Made by a program: the position numbers and the translations under genes. Shown one piece after another: positions 35,619 to 44,163 of a stretch of DNA of 48,560 bases. The notes under the pieces were generated by a model. The model did no database searches. It was given only the letters and a program-made list of their open reading frames with translations, and had not been told where the DNA came from. Within the stretch, counting starts at the first letter, position 1. Every line of letters starts with the position of its first letter. Source of the stretch: Gracilibacillus ureilyticus. GTDB taxonomy: Bacteria > Bacillota > Bacilli > Bacillales > Amphibacillaceae. The stretch lies in NCBI RefSeq assembly GCF_900111195.1, contig NZ_FOGL01000011.1, positions 93,793-142,352 of the forward strand, in the 5' to 3' direction.

Positions 35619-35743
35619 TAATATCTCACCCTTTACAATTTTTAATTACACAGAGCTAAAATAAGTTATGTAAGCAGGCATATATTGAGTTATTCCAGTA
35701 TCTACTCTATGCAAAAAGGCGGGGAATTAGAAGTGTGACACTT

Positions 35744-35761
35744 TTGTGAATTGTTGCACAT
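35744..35761 (+). promoter_or_regulatory. Candidate Rex/ResD operator of roxS
   Basis: TTGTGAATTGTTGCACAT agrees with the Rex consensus TTGTGAAATATTTCACAA at 14 of 18 positions and also with the ResD-type TTGTGAAnnnTT pattern. It ends six bases before the roxS -35. Rex and ResD control of RoxS is known in B. subtilis (and SrrAB control of RsaE in S. aureus). The two readings cannot be separated by eye. Confidence 0.75.
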
Positions 35762-35766
35762 ATGTA

Positions 35767-35795
35767 TTGTCAAAGAAAAAAACAATTGATATAGT
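35767..35795 (+). promoter_or_regulatory. SigA promoter of roxS
   Basis: TTGTCA (35767-35772), 17-bp spacer, TATAGT (35790-35795); transcription would start near 35802. Confidence 0.8.
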
Positions 35796-35801
35796 ATATG
35801 T

Positions 35802-35910
35802 ATGAAATGTTTACAAACAAACCCCTTTGTTTGACCTAAACTTTCTCCCATCCCTTATCTAGTAATAGATAAAAGAAAAGGACATGTATTTACCTACATG
35901 TCCTTTTCTT
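35802..35910 (+). ncRNA. roxS: Small regulatory RNA RoxS/RsaE
   Basis: About 108 nt. Conserved RsaE features are visible: a first hairpin CAAACAAA-CCCC-TTTGTTTG (35814-35833) exposing a CCCC loop, then a single-stranded C-rich seed TTTCTCCCATCCC (about 35842-35854), a small stem TTATCT/AGATAA, and a terminator stem of 16 bp (35873-35910). The C-rich segments pair with Shine-Dalgarno sequences of target mRNAs; known targets in relatives are central-metabolism and redox genes. The place between pepF and spxH is the same as in S. aureus and B. subtilis. The terminator is shared with convergent spxH. Exact 5' and 3' ends are inferred. Confidence 0.92.
35873..35910. terminator. Shared terminator of roxS and spxH
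   Basis: Perfect 16-bp stem AAGAAAAGGACATGTA/TACATGTCCTTTTCTT with loop TTTACC. The better T-run is on the minus strand (spxH side). Confidence 0.93.
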
Positions 35911-35911
35911 C

Positions 35912-36808
35912 TTACTTGATATATTTCCAGAAACAGCCGTATTTTACTGGAACCTTCTCAACTAATTGCTTTAATTGTAATTTCTTCATCTCTTTTTCCG
36001 TTTTTTCAACGGACCAGTCGTACACAACAGCAACTTCTTTTGTTGCAACAAATTCGTATTGTGATAAAAAGTCAATTAACTCTGGTTTCTTTGCAGGTAA
36101 AGGGTCCTTCTGAAGCATTTGCTTTAAAACTTTTACATAAATATCATACGGATAAATTCCGGAAATCTTCAGACCCGCTTCTTCATCAGATTCATTGAAG
36201 AAAACCATTGTTGGAATATATTCTACTTCCATTTCTCTTGTGATTTTTAAATCGCATTGTAACGCCTTTGCAGCTGAATTTGAATAAAGATCACTCTTAA
36301 ATTCATCAATATCTAAATGAATCTCTTCAGCACAGTGCAGCAGAATTTCTTCGCTGGAAATATCCTTCTTATCTAAAAAGGCAAACTCCTGAATTTTACG
36401 CAGAAATTTCTTTCCGGCTTTTTTTCCTTGTAATTCTGCTGCCTTCACTGCAATGGAAGTCAGCTTTGGATGGTGGATCGGGTTTTCAATCCATAGATCA
36501 CCATCACAACACATTCCAGTTCGGTTAGCTGTTTTCTCCCAAATGTCCTTAAGTTTTCTCGGCCGTTCAAATTTGTCTTTGTGCAAATTGGTGAGCTGTC
36601 CGCTGAGTACAGGTCTTATCGTAAAAAAGCGCCCATATTCAACAGTTAACTTTTTTAAATAAGGTTCTAATGACCAACATTCTGGACATAGAGGATCGAC
36701 AAAAACGTAAATCTCTATCGGTTTTTTAAGCATATCGATAAAGTGAAATTGAGTCGACTGATTTTGATCCTGGGGCTGCCATGACCCAGCTGAATTCCAA
36801 TTCACCAC
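35912..36808 (-). CDS. spxH: ClpXP adaptor protein SpxH (YjbH)
   Basis: DsbA-like thioredoxin-fold protein that hands Spx to ClpXP and aggregates under stress. 298 residues. CPEC at 41-44 in [27 protein letters not shown] with a further Cys pair, and [14 protein letters not shown] before the cis-Pro-like site. Start is GTG 36808 or the adjacent GTG 36805, with AAAGGAG upstream. It overlaps the end of yjbI by seven bases, so the two genes form a yjbI-spxH operon, as in B. subtilis and S. aureus. Encoded opposite to and beside RoxS. Confidence 0.95.
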   Translation of the reverse strand: MVNWNSAGSWQPQDQNQSTQFHFIDMLKKPIEIYVFVDPLCPECWSLEPYLKKLTVEYGRFFTIRPVLSGQLTNLHKDKFERPRKLKDIWEKTANRTGMCCDGDLWIENPIHHPKLTSIAVKAAELQGKKAGKKFLRKIQEFAFLDKKDISSEEILLHCAEEIHLDIDEFKSDLYSNSAAKALQCDLKITREMEVEYIPTMVFFNESDEEAGLKISGIYPYDIYVKVLKQMLQKDPLPAKKPELIDFLSQYEFVATKEVAVVYDWSVEKTEKEMKKLQLKQLVEKVPVKYGCFWKYIK

Positions 36809-37206
36809 AATGATTCTCCTTTCTCTTCGTCAGGTGTGTTCATCATGTGATTGGCTGTAAGTGTTAAACGTTCAAACATGGCACTTCTGAACGGCTCCTG
36901 AATTTGAACTTCGCTTAATGCACCTTCCATACACTTCAGCCATGCATCTCTTCTTACTGGAGTGATTGGAAAGCGTAAATGGCGCTTTCTCATCATAGGA
37001 TGCCCATGTTCTTGTATATATAATGGCGGACCACCAAAAAATTGTGTTAAAAATTGTTTTTGTTTACGAGCAACTTCTGTAAAATCGTCGGGGAAAATCG
37101 GGATTAAGTCAGGATGCTTAGCAACACGCGCATAAAATGCTTCCACCAGCTGATCGATTGTCTCCTCGCCACCTATTGCCTCATAAATTGAGCGTACATC
37201 ATTCAT
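36802..37206 (-). CDS. yjbI: Truncated hemoglobin, group II (YjbI)
   Basis: 134 residues of the 2-on-2 globin family. Proximal His is in [13 protein letters not shown], with distal-side Tyr in [11 protein letters not shown] and the characteristic [16 protein letters not shown]. In B. subtilis YjbI helps SpxH function and binds O2 tightly; peroxidase activity is reported in relatives. Start chosen at ATG 37206 from agreement with YjbI (opening MxxxxxxYEAIGG) and AAAGG upstream; the TTG at 37239 would add eleven residues. An 18-bp palindrome lies about 60 bp upstream. Confidence 0.92.
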   Translation of the reverse strand: MNDVRSIYEAIGGEETIDQLVEAFYARVAKHPDLIPIFPDDFTEVARKQKQFLTQFFGGPPLYIQEHGHPMMRKRHLRFPITPVRRDAWLKCMEGALSEVQIQEPFRSAMFERLTLTANHMMNTPDEEKGESLW

Positions 37207-37264
37207 TTCTTCCAAACCTTTCGTTCCACTATTGTCCAATGAATTGTTAAAAAATATTCATAAT

Positions 37265-37282
37265 TGTTACTATATTGTAACA
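37265..37282 (-). promoter_or_regulatory. Palindrome upstream of the yjbI-spxH operon
   Basis: TGTTACTATATTGTAACA is a 6-6-6 inverted repeat. On the minus strand TTACAA lies inside it and a TATTTT follows 18 bp later, so it may cover the -35. It looks like a dimeric repressor site, but I cannot name the regulator. Confidence 0.5.
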
Positions 37283-37386
37283 GTGAAGTGCTGCTTCAGG
37301 CAAATAAACTGTTTTGCTAATTTCAACCTATTAATATAAAGGCATTGAGCTGTTATTGTACAGTTTAAAAACAAGATAAAGAACTA

Positions 37387-37962
37387 TTACAGTGTATGAT
37401 AAAATCTCTCAATTTTGTTCCTCGTTTTTCTAACTGGTATCTGGAATTTTTTTAATAACTGGTCAAAAACTGCTTTTCCATATTTTTCTTCTAGGCACTC
37501 TAACTCCAGTTCATAATCTTCTCTGCCATTATACATGCTATGGTCCAGCACTACTAATGTTTCTTCATATTTTACTTCCGTTCGATTTGTGAGAAGTTTT
37601 CCTCCATAACGCAATTCAGTTATCTTAATACCCATTTGCTTTAAGGCTGAAGAAATCTCGCGACAAGGTATAATTTTATGATGAAACCACTTATCCGCCT
37701 CCTCGGGTGAAATTGCCTCATGTGTTTCTAACAGTCCGGCTCCATCTGGATTAGGTTGTTTTAAAGTAACGGTAAATTTATTATTCTTTTCTCGTATTCT
37801 AAGTGCTGATCCGTTTTTTTTCAATGAAAACGATGGTGTTTCAAAATAATGGTTAATGTGTACAATTTCTTTTTTAGAAAATGATTGAAAAAAATCATGC
37901 AATAAGCGGAATTCTTCCTCTGTTAGTAAATTCTTAAATTCTATTTCAATTTCCTGAGACAT
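37387..37962 (-). CDS. yjbK: CYTH-domain protein YjbK
   Basis: 191 residues that form a CYTH/triphosphate-tunnel fold: SQEIEIEFKNLL with the ExExK signature at 4-8, ALRIREKN, FTVTLKQP, LETHE, and VVLDHSMYNGREDYELELE. Such enzymes hydrolyse or use triphosphates, with Mg2+ bound by the Glu pairs. In B. subtilis yjbK is near yjbM. Start chosen at ATG 37962 with AAGGTGG upstream; the in-frame ATG at 37995 lacks one. Divergent from yjbM. The actual substrate is unknown. Confidence 0.9.
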   Translation of the reverse strand: MSQEIEIEFKNLLTEEEFRLLHDFFQSFSKKEIVHINHYFETPSFSLKKNGSALRIREKNNKFTVTLKQPNPDGAGLLETHEAISPEEADKWFHHKIIPCREISSALKQMGIKITELRYGGKLLTNRTEVKYEETLVVLDHSMYNGREDYELELECLEEKYGKAVFDQLLKKFQIPVRKTRNKIERFYHTL

Positions 37963-38111
37963 CCGATCTGCCACCTTTTCGTCTATTCTACTCATATTGT
38001 GCTTCTTCTTGATTAAAAATGCAAAAAATATACACTAAACGTTTTTTAATTAAGTTAAACTGTGTAAGTGTGGTAATATATACTTAGATAAAGGCAGAGG
38101 TGGTGCTAGAC

Positions 38112-38732
38112 ATGGACTGGAAAACTTTCTTGGCACCTTATTCACAGGTGGTTGAAGAATTAAAAGTGAAGTTAAGGGGGATGCGAGCACAGTTCGAGCA
38201 TGAAACAAACCATTCACCGATAGAATTTGTAACAGGTCGTGTGAAACCAATCTCCAGTATCAAAGAAAAAATGCACAGAAAAAGCATTCCACTGGATAAA
38301 ATAGAAACAGATCTGCAGGATATTGCAGGAGTTCGAGTGGTTTGCCAATTTGTTGATGATATATATGACATATTAAATCGATTAAAATCCCGAAATGACT
38401 TTAAAGTAATAGAAGAGCGGGACTACATAAAAAATAAAAAAGAGAGCGGGTATCGCTCCTATCATCTAATTATAGAATACCCTGTTGAAACGATCCATGG
38501 GGAGAGGAAAATTATTGCTGAAATACAAATAAGGACAATGGCAATGAATTTCTGGGCAACAAATGAGCATTCCTTAAACTATAAATATGAAGGGCAGATC
38601 CCTGAAAAAGTGCAGGCACGTCTTAAAAGGGCGGCAGAAGCAGCATTTAGCATGGATGAAGAAATGTCGAAGATTAAAGATGAAATTCAGGAAGCACAGA
38701 GAATTTATCATTCAAATAAGCAGAATCATTAA
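38112..38732 (+). CDS. yjbM: Small alarmone synthetase YjbM (SAS1/RelQ)
   Basis: Makes (p)ppGpp from ATP and GDP or GTP. 206 residues with only a RelA/SpoT synthetase domain (about 40-170): [39 protein letters not shown] and [17 protein letters not shown]. It has neither hydrolase nor TGS/ACT domains. The C-terminal helix pair supports the tetramer in relatives. Start chosen at ATG 38112 with AGAGGTGGTG upstream; ATG 38100 has none. Heads the block yjbM-nadF-yjbO with short gaps. Confidence 0.95.
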   Translation: MDWKTFLAPYSQVVEELKVKLRGMRAQFEHETNHSPIEFVTGRVKPISSIKEKMHRKSIPLDKIETDLQDIAGVRVVCQFVDDIYDILNRLKSRNDFKVIEERDYIKNKKESGYRSYHLIIEYPVETIHGERKIIAEIQIRTMAMNFWATNEHSLNYKYEGQIPEKVQARLKRAAEAAFSMDEEMSKIKDEIQEAQRIYHSNKQNH

Positions 38733-38749
38733 TCATGGGGGTAATCAAC

Positions 38750-39553
38750 ATGCGTTTTAGTATATTATCAAAAGGGGACCAGAAATCAGATGTTATTAAG
38801 GGCCGTATGGAACAGTATTTAATGGATTTTTCTCTTGAATATGATGAGAAAGAACCTGATCTGGCTATTTCCGTTGGAGGAGATGGTACATTCCTTGAAG
38901 CTTTTCACAGATACCAGCACAGGCTTGAGGATACCGCATTTATTGGTGTACATACTGGTCATTTGGGTTTTTATGCAGATTGGTTACCAGATGAAATAGA
39001 GAAATTAATAATTGAAATCGCAAAGAACCCATTTGAAATTGTGGAATATCCTTTGCTTGATATTATCATTCATCCAGCAAGCAAAGGGGAAACAAAGCGG
39101 TTTTTAGCATTGAATGAAGCATCTGTAAAATCAACGGACGGTACAGTTGTTATGGATGTGCTTATTAAAGGCGCACATTTTGAAAGATTTAGAGGTGATG
39201 GTCTATGTATTTCTACACCTTCTGGCAGTACGGCATATAATAAAGCACTAGGTGGAGCCATTATCCATCCTGCATTAAATGCTTATCAAATAACGGAAAT
39301 GGCATCAATCAATAATCGGGTATTCCGTACAATTGGCTCCCCGTTGATTTTACCAAAACATCACGTTTGTGAATTAAAGCCGCTGCATCACCATAAAAGC
39401 TTCTTAATTACAATCGATCATAATACGGATTCCTATTCCAACATTGATACAATTGAATGCCGCGTCTCAGAAAAAAAGATTCGTTTTGCAAGATTCCGGG
39501 CATTCCCTTTCTGGAAAAGGGTACATGACTCTTTTATCTCTGATGAGCGTTAA
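38750..39553 (+). CDS. nadF: NAD kinase
   Basis: Phosphorylates NAD to NADP. 267 residues. [12 protein letters not shown] with GGDGT at 43-47 (catalytic Asp45), ALNEASVK (NE motif), [22 protein letters not shown] and the C-terminal [11 protein letters not shown]. Matches B. subtilis NadF/PpnKa (YjbN). Start chosen at ATG 38750, with TGGGGGTAATCAAC; the in-frame ATG at 38735 overlaps that site. Follows yjbM by 17 bp, so translationally linked operon is likely. Confidence 0.96.
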   Translation: MRFSILSKGDQKSDVIKGRMEQYLMDFSLEYDEKEPDLAISVGGDGTFLEAFHRYQHRLEDTAFIGVHTGHLGFYADWLPDEIEKLIIEIAKNPFEIVEYPLLDIIIHPASKGETKRFLALNEASVKSTDGTVVMDVLIKGAHFERFRGDGLCISTPSGSTAYNKALGGAIIHPALNAYQITEMASINNRVFRTIGSPLILPKHHVCELKPLHHHKSFLITIDHNTDSYSNIDTIECRVSEKKIRFARFRAFPFWKRVHDSFISDER

Positions 39554-39577
39554 AACAGCAAAAGGGGTAAGTAATAA

Positions 39578-40462
39578 GTGAAATGGATGATAACTGAACA
39601 GCATGAAAACATTTTATTAAGGGAATATTTGATTGAAGTAAGGGGATTCTCGAAACGAACGCTTGCGACTGTGAAACACAAGGGTGGAAAGATACTTGTG
39701 AATAGTATCCCCAGAACAGTAAGACATATATTAGCAAAAGATGATATTGTTGAAGTTATTTTCCCGCCTGAAAAAAGAAGTGACTATATGATAGCTGAAG
39801 CAATTCCACTATCCATTGTTTATGAGGATGATGATGTGCTTGTAATTAATAAGCAGCCTTATATGGCTACAATACCATCCCGGCATCATCCATCTCGTAC
39901 TTTAGCCAATGCGATTCTTTACCATTATGATCAGCAGAATCTGCCATACACTGTGCATGTTGTCACAAGATTGGACAGGGATACGTCAGGTTTGCTGCTT
40001 ATCGCTAAGCATCGGTACAGTCATGCAATTATGTTCAGAGAGCAGCAGGCAGGTCATGTGAACAGAAAATATCAGGCTGTAATCGAGGGAAAACTTGAGC
40101 CGGAAGAAGGAAGAATCAGTCAGCCTATTGCCCGCGATCCCCATTCTATATTAAAGAGAATAGTGGAACCGGCCGGACAGGATGCTGTAACGAATTATTG
40201 TTCATTGGAAACCTGGGGTGACTATTCCCTTGTAGAAATAAAACTGGAAACAGGGAGAACCCACCAGATACGAGTCCATATGGCATATATGGGGCACCCT
40301 TTAGCGGGAGATAGCCTGTATGGCGGAAACCAAAAATATATTGACAGACAGGCCCTTCATTGTACGGAGTTATCTTTTTCCCATCCAACGACGCAAGAAA
40401 CAATGCGTTTCACTATACCGTTGGCAGAAGATATTGCTAAAATAAAAGAAGCAGCACATTAA
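39578..40462 (+). CDS. yjbO: RluA/RluD-family pseudouridine synthase YjbO
   Basis: Converts uridine to pseudouridine in RNA, probably 23S rRNA. 294 residues. The N-terminal S4-like segment is [25 protein letters not shown]. Catalytic Asp lies in [13 protein letters not shown]; the later [27 protein letters not shown] is the family motif. Complete. Start GTG 39578, with AAAGGGG upstream. Same order as in B. subtilis (nadF-yjbO-prpE), though prpE is on the other strand here as convergent neighbour with a four-base overlap of stop codons. Confidence 0.93.
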   Translation: MKWMITEQHENILLREYLIEVRGFSKRTLATVKHKGGKILVNSIPRTVRHILAKDDIVEVIFPPEKRSDYMIAEAIPLSIVYEDDDVLVINKQPYMATIPSRHHPSRTLANAILYHYDQQNLPYTVHVVTRLDRDTSGLLLIAKHRYSHAIMFREQQAGHVNRKYQAVIEGKLEPEEGRISQPIARDPHSILKRIVEPAGQDAVTNYCSLETWGDYSLVEIKLETGRTHQIRVHMAYMGHPLAGDSLYGGNQKYIDRQALHCTELSFSHPTTQETMRFTIPLAEDIAKIKEAAH

Positions 40463-41214
40463 TTGTCTGCTTCTTCATCATATTTCGAGAATTTCTCTTC
40501 GACAAAAGGTTGCTTTGAAGGGACTGAAACTGTTTCTTCTTCAGGCAGCCGAAAAGCGGTTAATTTGTTACCGAAGACACACCCTGTGTCAATATTAACT
40601 GTTTTGTTAATAAAACGCGGAGCAAGAACAGGTGTATGACCATATACAATCCACCTGTCTCCATTATAATATCTTGCCCAGTCTCTTCTAACAGGCCTTC
40701 CATCAGGAAGTGTTTCTCCTGTAATGTCGCCATATAAAACGAATGTCTTTACTTTGTTTCCCTGTTTTCCAATATAGTCTTCTTTTATGCCTGCATGAGC
40801 AATAACAGCATTCACTTCAGCAATCTCCATATATAGAGGGGATTTCTCGTATAATTCAATCATCATTTGCTTTGCTTCCTGCTGTTCCTTTTTTGATAAC
40901 TTTGTATATTCGGCAACCGTTGTTTCAAGCCCGTGCTGTTGTTTGACATTATTCCCCAGGAAATAACGGTACAGTTTGTTACAATGATTTCCTGGTACAT
41001 AAAAGGCGAATTTTTGTTTAATTACTAATTGGTAAACGTATCTGACAACTTCGAGAGATTGTGGCCCTCTGTCAGTAAGATCCCCTACAAAAGCAAGCCT
41101 TCGATCATCAGGATGGGTAAGATTTTCTCCTTCCCTTCTGTATCCAAGTTTCTCGATTAGTGATAAAAGCTCTTTATAGCATCCATGTATGTCACCAATG
41201 ATATCTAATTTCAT
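40459..41214 (-). CDS. prpE: Bis(5'-nucleosyl)-tetraphosphatase PrpE
   Basis: Calcineurin-like metallophosphoesterase that cleaves Ap4A asymmetrically; also acts as a protein phosphatase in B. subtilis. 251 residues. Metal-site motifs GDIHGC (7-12), [20 protein letters not shown] and the C-terminal YGHTPV. All are intact. AAGTGAGGTTTTGACGC precedes ATG 41214. The gene lies 18 bp downstream of the RodA-like gene on the same strand, so the pair may be co-transcribed. Confidence 0.93.
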   Translation of the reverse strand: MKLDIIGDIHGCYKELLSLIEKLGYRREGENLTHPDDRRLAFVGDLTDRGPQSLEVVRYVYQLVIKQKFAFYVPGNHCNKLYRYFLGNNVKQQHGLETTVAEYTKLSKKEQQEAKQMMIELYEKSPLYMEIAEVNAVIAHAGIKEDYIGKQGNKVKTFVLYGDITGETLPDGRPVRRDWARYYNGDRWIVYGHTPVLAPRFINKTVNIDTGCVFGNKLTAFRLPEEETVSVPSKQPFVEEKFSKYDEEADN

Positions 41215-41232
41215 GCGTCAAAACCTCACTTT

Positions 41233-42423
41233 TTAAGATTCATCAAACATATATGTTTTTAGATGGTAATAAATATTGAGCACGATACCAATTGCCAGCA
41301 TATAGGTCAATGTCGAACTGCCCCCGTAACTAATAAAAGGGAGCGGAAGTCCTGTGATTGGAAGCAATTGAATCGACATCCCAATATTCTGAAAAACCTG
41401 AAAGGCAAACATTCCTATAATCCCTGTAATCATGTAACTCCCGAATGGGTCATTACATTTCAGTGCGATATGGATGAGCCGGTATATTAATAAGAAGTAA
41501 ATGGTAATGACAATACTTGATCCGATAAAACCGAATTGTTCGGCAATCGAGGTAAAGATAAAGTCTGTATGGTATTCCGGTATCTTGTATGCTACCTCGA
41601 AATCACTGACACCTTTACCTGACAGCTGCCCTGACCCAATGGCAAGCATTGCCCGTAATAATTGATAAGCATCTCCCTGACTGTTTTCGTCAGGATTAAG
41701 CCATGCATTGAACCTGTCACCAACATGCTGTAAATCTTTTTCATAGAGGAATTCATTTACCTGATCTGGAAAAGAAATATAAATAACAACGATGGAAACG
41801 ACACTTATTAGTAATCCCCCAAGAATGGAAATAATAATTCTCCATTTAATCCCTGAAACAAGAATCATACAGATCGTAATGGAAGTAAGAACAAGAACCC
41901 CGCCTAAATCTGGCTGCTGTGTTAAGAAGAAGATTGGTACTAAAGCACTTAACCCGATTTTGGCAAGTAACCATAAATCCATTTTCACTGTATGTTCCGG
42001 ATATTTTTCATTATGTGCAACTATAATATGTGCAAGGAAAATGATTAAAAATACTTTCATGAATTCCGCAGGCTGCAATGATCCGAACCCGGGTATCTGA
42101 AACCAGCCCCAGGCACCATTTACATTGTCCGCTATTCCAGGAGGGAAGTGGAAATACAGCATGAGTAATGCAATGACACCTAAACCGTAAAAGGCCCATG
42201 ATACCTGTCTTAATCTGTCATAATCAAAGAACATTATAATAACGACTGCAACAGTCCCGACGATGTACCATTTAATTTGTGACATGTAGTAAGTGGATAA
42301 TGGATATTTTTCTATTAGATATGGATGCAATGTATATAAAGTAAATATACTAATAACTGCAAGAGCAATAATAATTAGGATGAGTGTATAATCAATTTTT
42401 GAATTTGTATTTTCTTCTGCCAT
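41233..42423 (-). CDS. SEDS-family RodA/FtsW-like peptidoglycan polymerase
   Basis: 396 residues with about ten membrane helices. Family marks are GAWGWFQIPGFGSLQPAEFMKVFLI, LTQQPDLGGVLVL, AYQLLRAMLAIGSGQLSGKG, and the extracytoplasmic YKIPEYHTDFIFTSIAEQFGF, whose Asp corresponds to the catalytic one in RodA. The ending LPLPFISYGGSSTLTYM is typical. Closer to RodA-type elongation proteins than SpoVE by general feel, without proof. GAAAGGTAATTATT precedes ATG 42423. In B. subtilis no SEDS gene lies beside prpE; a class A or B PBP partner is not in the window. Confidence 0.88.
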   Translation of the reverse strand: MAEENTNSKIDYTLILIIIALAVISIFTLYTLHPYLIEKYPLSTYYMSQIKWYIVGTVAVVIIMFFDYDRLRQVSWAFYGLGVIALLMLYFHFPPGIADNVNGAWGWFQIPGFGSLQPAEFMKVFLIIFLAHIIVAHNEKYPEHTVKMDLWLLAKIGLSALVPIFFLTQQPDLGGVLVLTSITICMILVSGIKWRIIISILGGLLISVVSIVVIYISFPDQVNEFLYEKDLQHVGDRFNAWLNPDENSQGDAYQLLRAMLAIGSGQLSGKGVSDFEVAYKIPEYHTDFIFTSIAEQFGFIGSSIVITIYFLLIYRLIHIALKCNDPFGSYMITGIIGMFAFQVFQNIGMSIQLLPITGLPLPFISYGGSSTLTYMLAIGIVLNIYYHLKTYMFDES

Positions 42424-42674
42424 ATAATAATTACCTTTCCTCTAAATATCTTCTTATAATAGTATAGTGTATTATCGGGTTTTTGAAAAACAAAAATATT
42501 AACATTGCAAAAATTCGTTTGATTAATTACAATATCTGCACAGATATCCTGAGTGAAGGAGTAACTTTTCTTAAAAAGAATGTAAATTAAGCGTAATTAT
42601 TTTGATGATATGTTATTCTTTAAATACTAAAAAAGAAAGTTGTTGAGAATTGTTCTATACATACAGAATGTGTT
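42424..42674. other. AT-rich intergenic region between the SEDS gene and mgtE
   Basis: No gene is supported. A possible plus-strand promoter is TTGATG (about 42601), 17 bp, TACTAA, giving a start near 42635 and a leader of about 145 nt for mgtE. The M-box (ykoK) conserved segments are not present. Confidence 0.4.
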
Positions 42675-42675
42675 G

Positions 42676-42760
42676 GGTATTAAAAGACCTAGGCGAATCA
42701 GCGAATGTATAATACCGGAAAGATAGCGCATCTGCTAAAGAAGTGCGGATGCGGGTTTTT
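42676..42760 (+). promoter_or_regulatory. Structured leader with terminator ahead of mgtE
   Basis: GGTATTA (42676-42682) pairs with TAATACC (42710-42716), enclosing AAGACCTAGGCGAATCAGCG. Then CGCATCTGC (42727-42735) and GCGGATGCG (42745-42753) form a terminator stem followed by TTTTT. The loop segment GCGAATG (42701-42707) could instead pair with CATCTGC (42729-42735), six of seven positions counting one G-T pair. That would give a mutually exclusive structure as in riboswitches. The consensus of a known class is not recognised. The terminator sits 22 bp before the mgtE start. Confidence 0.55.
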
Positions 42761-42781
42761 CTAATGAGATCGGAGGCGTAT

Positions 42782-44158
42782 ATGATGGAACACTTAGAAA
42801 CACATGAAAGGATGCAAATGTGGGAAAATATCCAGCAAGCTTTGGTTAATGAACAAATCGACCAATTCAGAGCTGAATTTTTAGAATTACATCCATATGA
42901 CCAGGCAAAAATATTCGAGGAACAAGAAGAAGATATACGCTTTCTTATATATACTTATTTATCACCAGAAGAAATGGCAGAGGTTATGGAACATGTCGAC
43001 AGGGATTTGGTTAGTGAGTTTATTTCAGAAATGGTACCAGCTTTTGCTGCAAAAATATTTGAAGAAATGGCAACAGATGATGCAGTTGATATTTTGAATG
43101 AACTGGAAAAAAATAAGGTAGCAAGTTTCTTGACCATTATGGAAAAAGAGGCTTCGGACGAAATTAAGCAGTTACTTCATTATGAAGAGAAAACTGCTGG
43201 TAGTATTATGACAACGGAATTTGTCGTCATCCATCATGAAATGACCGTAAAAGAAGCAATGCGTCATTTACGAAAAGCGGCTCCAGATGCAGAAACTATC
43301 TATTATATTTATGTTGTTGATTCATATAAGAAATTAGTCGGTGTTATTTCTTTAAGAGACTTGATTATTGCGGAAGGTGACTGGATTATTTATGATGTAA
43401 TGAATGAGCGGGTTGTATCAGTTCCTGTTGGAGAAGGTCAGGAAGATATTGCTCAAATGATGCGGGATTATGACTTTCTTGCGTTGCCTGTTGTAGATTT
43501 TCAGGATCACCTGCTTGGGATTATTACAGTCGATGATATTATGGATGTCATGGAAGAAGAGGCTAGTGATGATTATTCCAAATTGGCGGGTATTTCAGAT
43601 GTAGAACGGTTCGGGGATACTGCTGTACATGCTGCTAAGAAAAGACTTCCATGGTTAATTGCACTATTGTTTCTCGGGATGTTTACTGCAAGTATAATAA
43701 GCAGATTTGAAACAGCATTGGACCAGGTGGCATTACTGGCAGCTTTTATTCCAGTTATTGCAGGGATGGCTGGTAACACCGGAACACAGGCATTAGCAGT
43801 TGCAGTAAGAAGTATTTCCACGGGTGATATGGATAAAATCGGGAAGGCATCTGTTATCTGGCAGGAAGCGAAAACAGGTGTAATTACTGGAACGACATGC
43901 GGTGTTCTCATTACAATTATTGTAGCATTCTGGTATGGGGAAATTTACTTGGGAATCCTTGTCGGTATATCTATAATGGCTACGCTAATTGTTGCGACAA
44001 TTGCTGGTGCATTTGTGCCGCTTGTCATGCACCGCTTTAATATTGATCCGGCTGTTGCATCAGGACCGTTTATCACAACATTAAATGACATCATTTCCAT
44101 GTTGATATATTTTGGTTTAGCTACAGCATTTATGAATTTATTAATTGGGGGAGGTTGA
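42782..44158 (+). CDS. mgtE: Magnesium transporter MgtE
   Basis: Mg2+-gated Mg2+ channel. About 458 residues. N-terminal superhelical MgtE_N domain (to about 120), two CBS domains (about 130-250; TTEFVVIHHEMTVKEAMRHLRK and VISLRDLIIAEGD, MNERVVSVPVGEGQEDIAQMM, LGIITVDDIMDVMEEE), then five membrane helices including AAFIPVIAGMAGNTGTQALAVAVR and the pore segment ITTLNDIISMLIYFG. Complete. GGAGG at 42772-42776 serves ATG 42782 or the adjacent ATG 42785. Likely in one operon with yjbQ, only five bases downstream. Regulation may involve the leader upstream. Confidence 0.95.
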   Translation: MMEHLETHERMQMWENIQQALVNEQIDQFRAEFLELHPYDQAKIFEEQEEDIRFLIYTYLSPEEMAEVMEHVDRDLVSEFISEMVPAFAAKIFEEMATDDAVDILNELEKNKVASFLTIMEKEASDEIKQLLHYEEKTAGSIMTTEFVVIHHEMTVKEAMRHLRKAAPDAETIYYIYVVDSYKKLVGVISLRDLIIAEGDWIIYDVMNERVVSVPVGEGQEDIAQMMRDYDFLALPVVDFQDHLLGIITVDDIMDVMEEEASDDYSKLAGISDVERFGDTAVHAAKKRLPWLIALLFLGMFTASIISRFETALDQVALLAAFIPVIAGMAGNTGTQALAVAVRSISTGDMDKIGKASVIWQEAKTGVITGTTCGVLITIIVAFWYGEIYLGILVGISIMATLIVATIAGAFVPLVMHRFNIDPAVASGPFITTLNDIISMLIYFGLATAFMNLLIGGG

Positions 44159-44163
44159 AATAG

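Noticed and set aside
42440-42740. M-box (ykoK) Mg2+ riboswitch before mgtE
   Set aside because: Looked for the conserved GGTGAGGCTCC and the TACAGTGCTAAAGCTCTACG-like end; neither is present. Only a different hairpin and terminator are seen.
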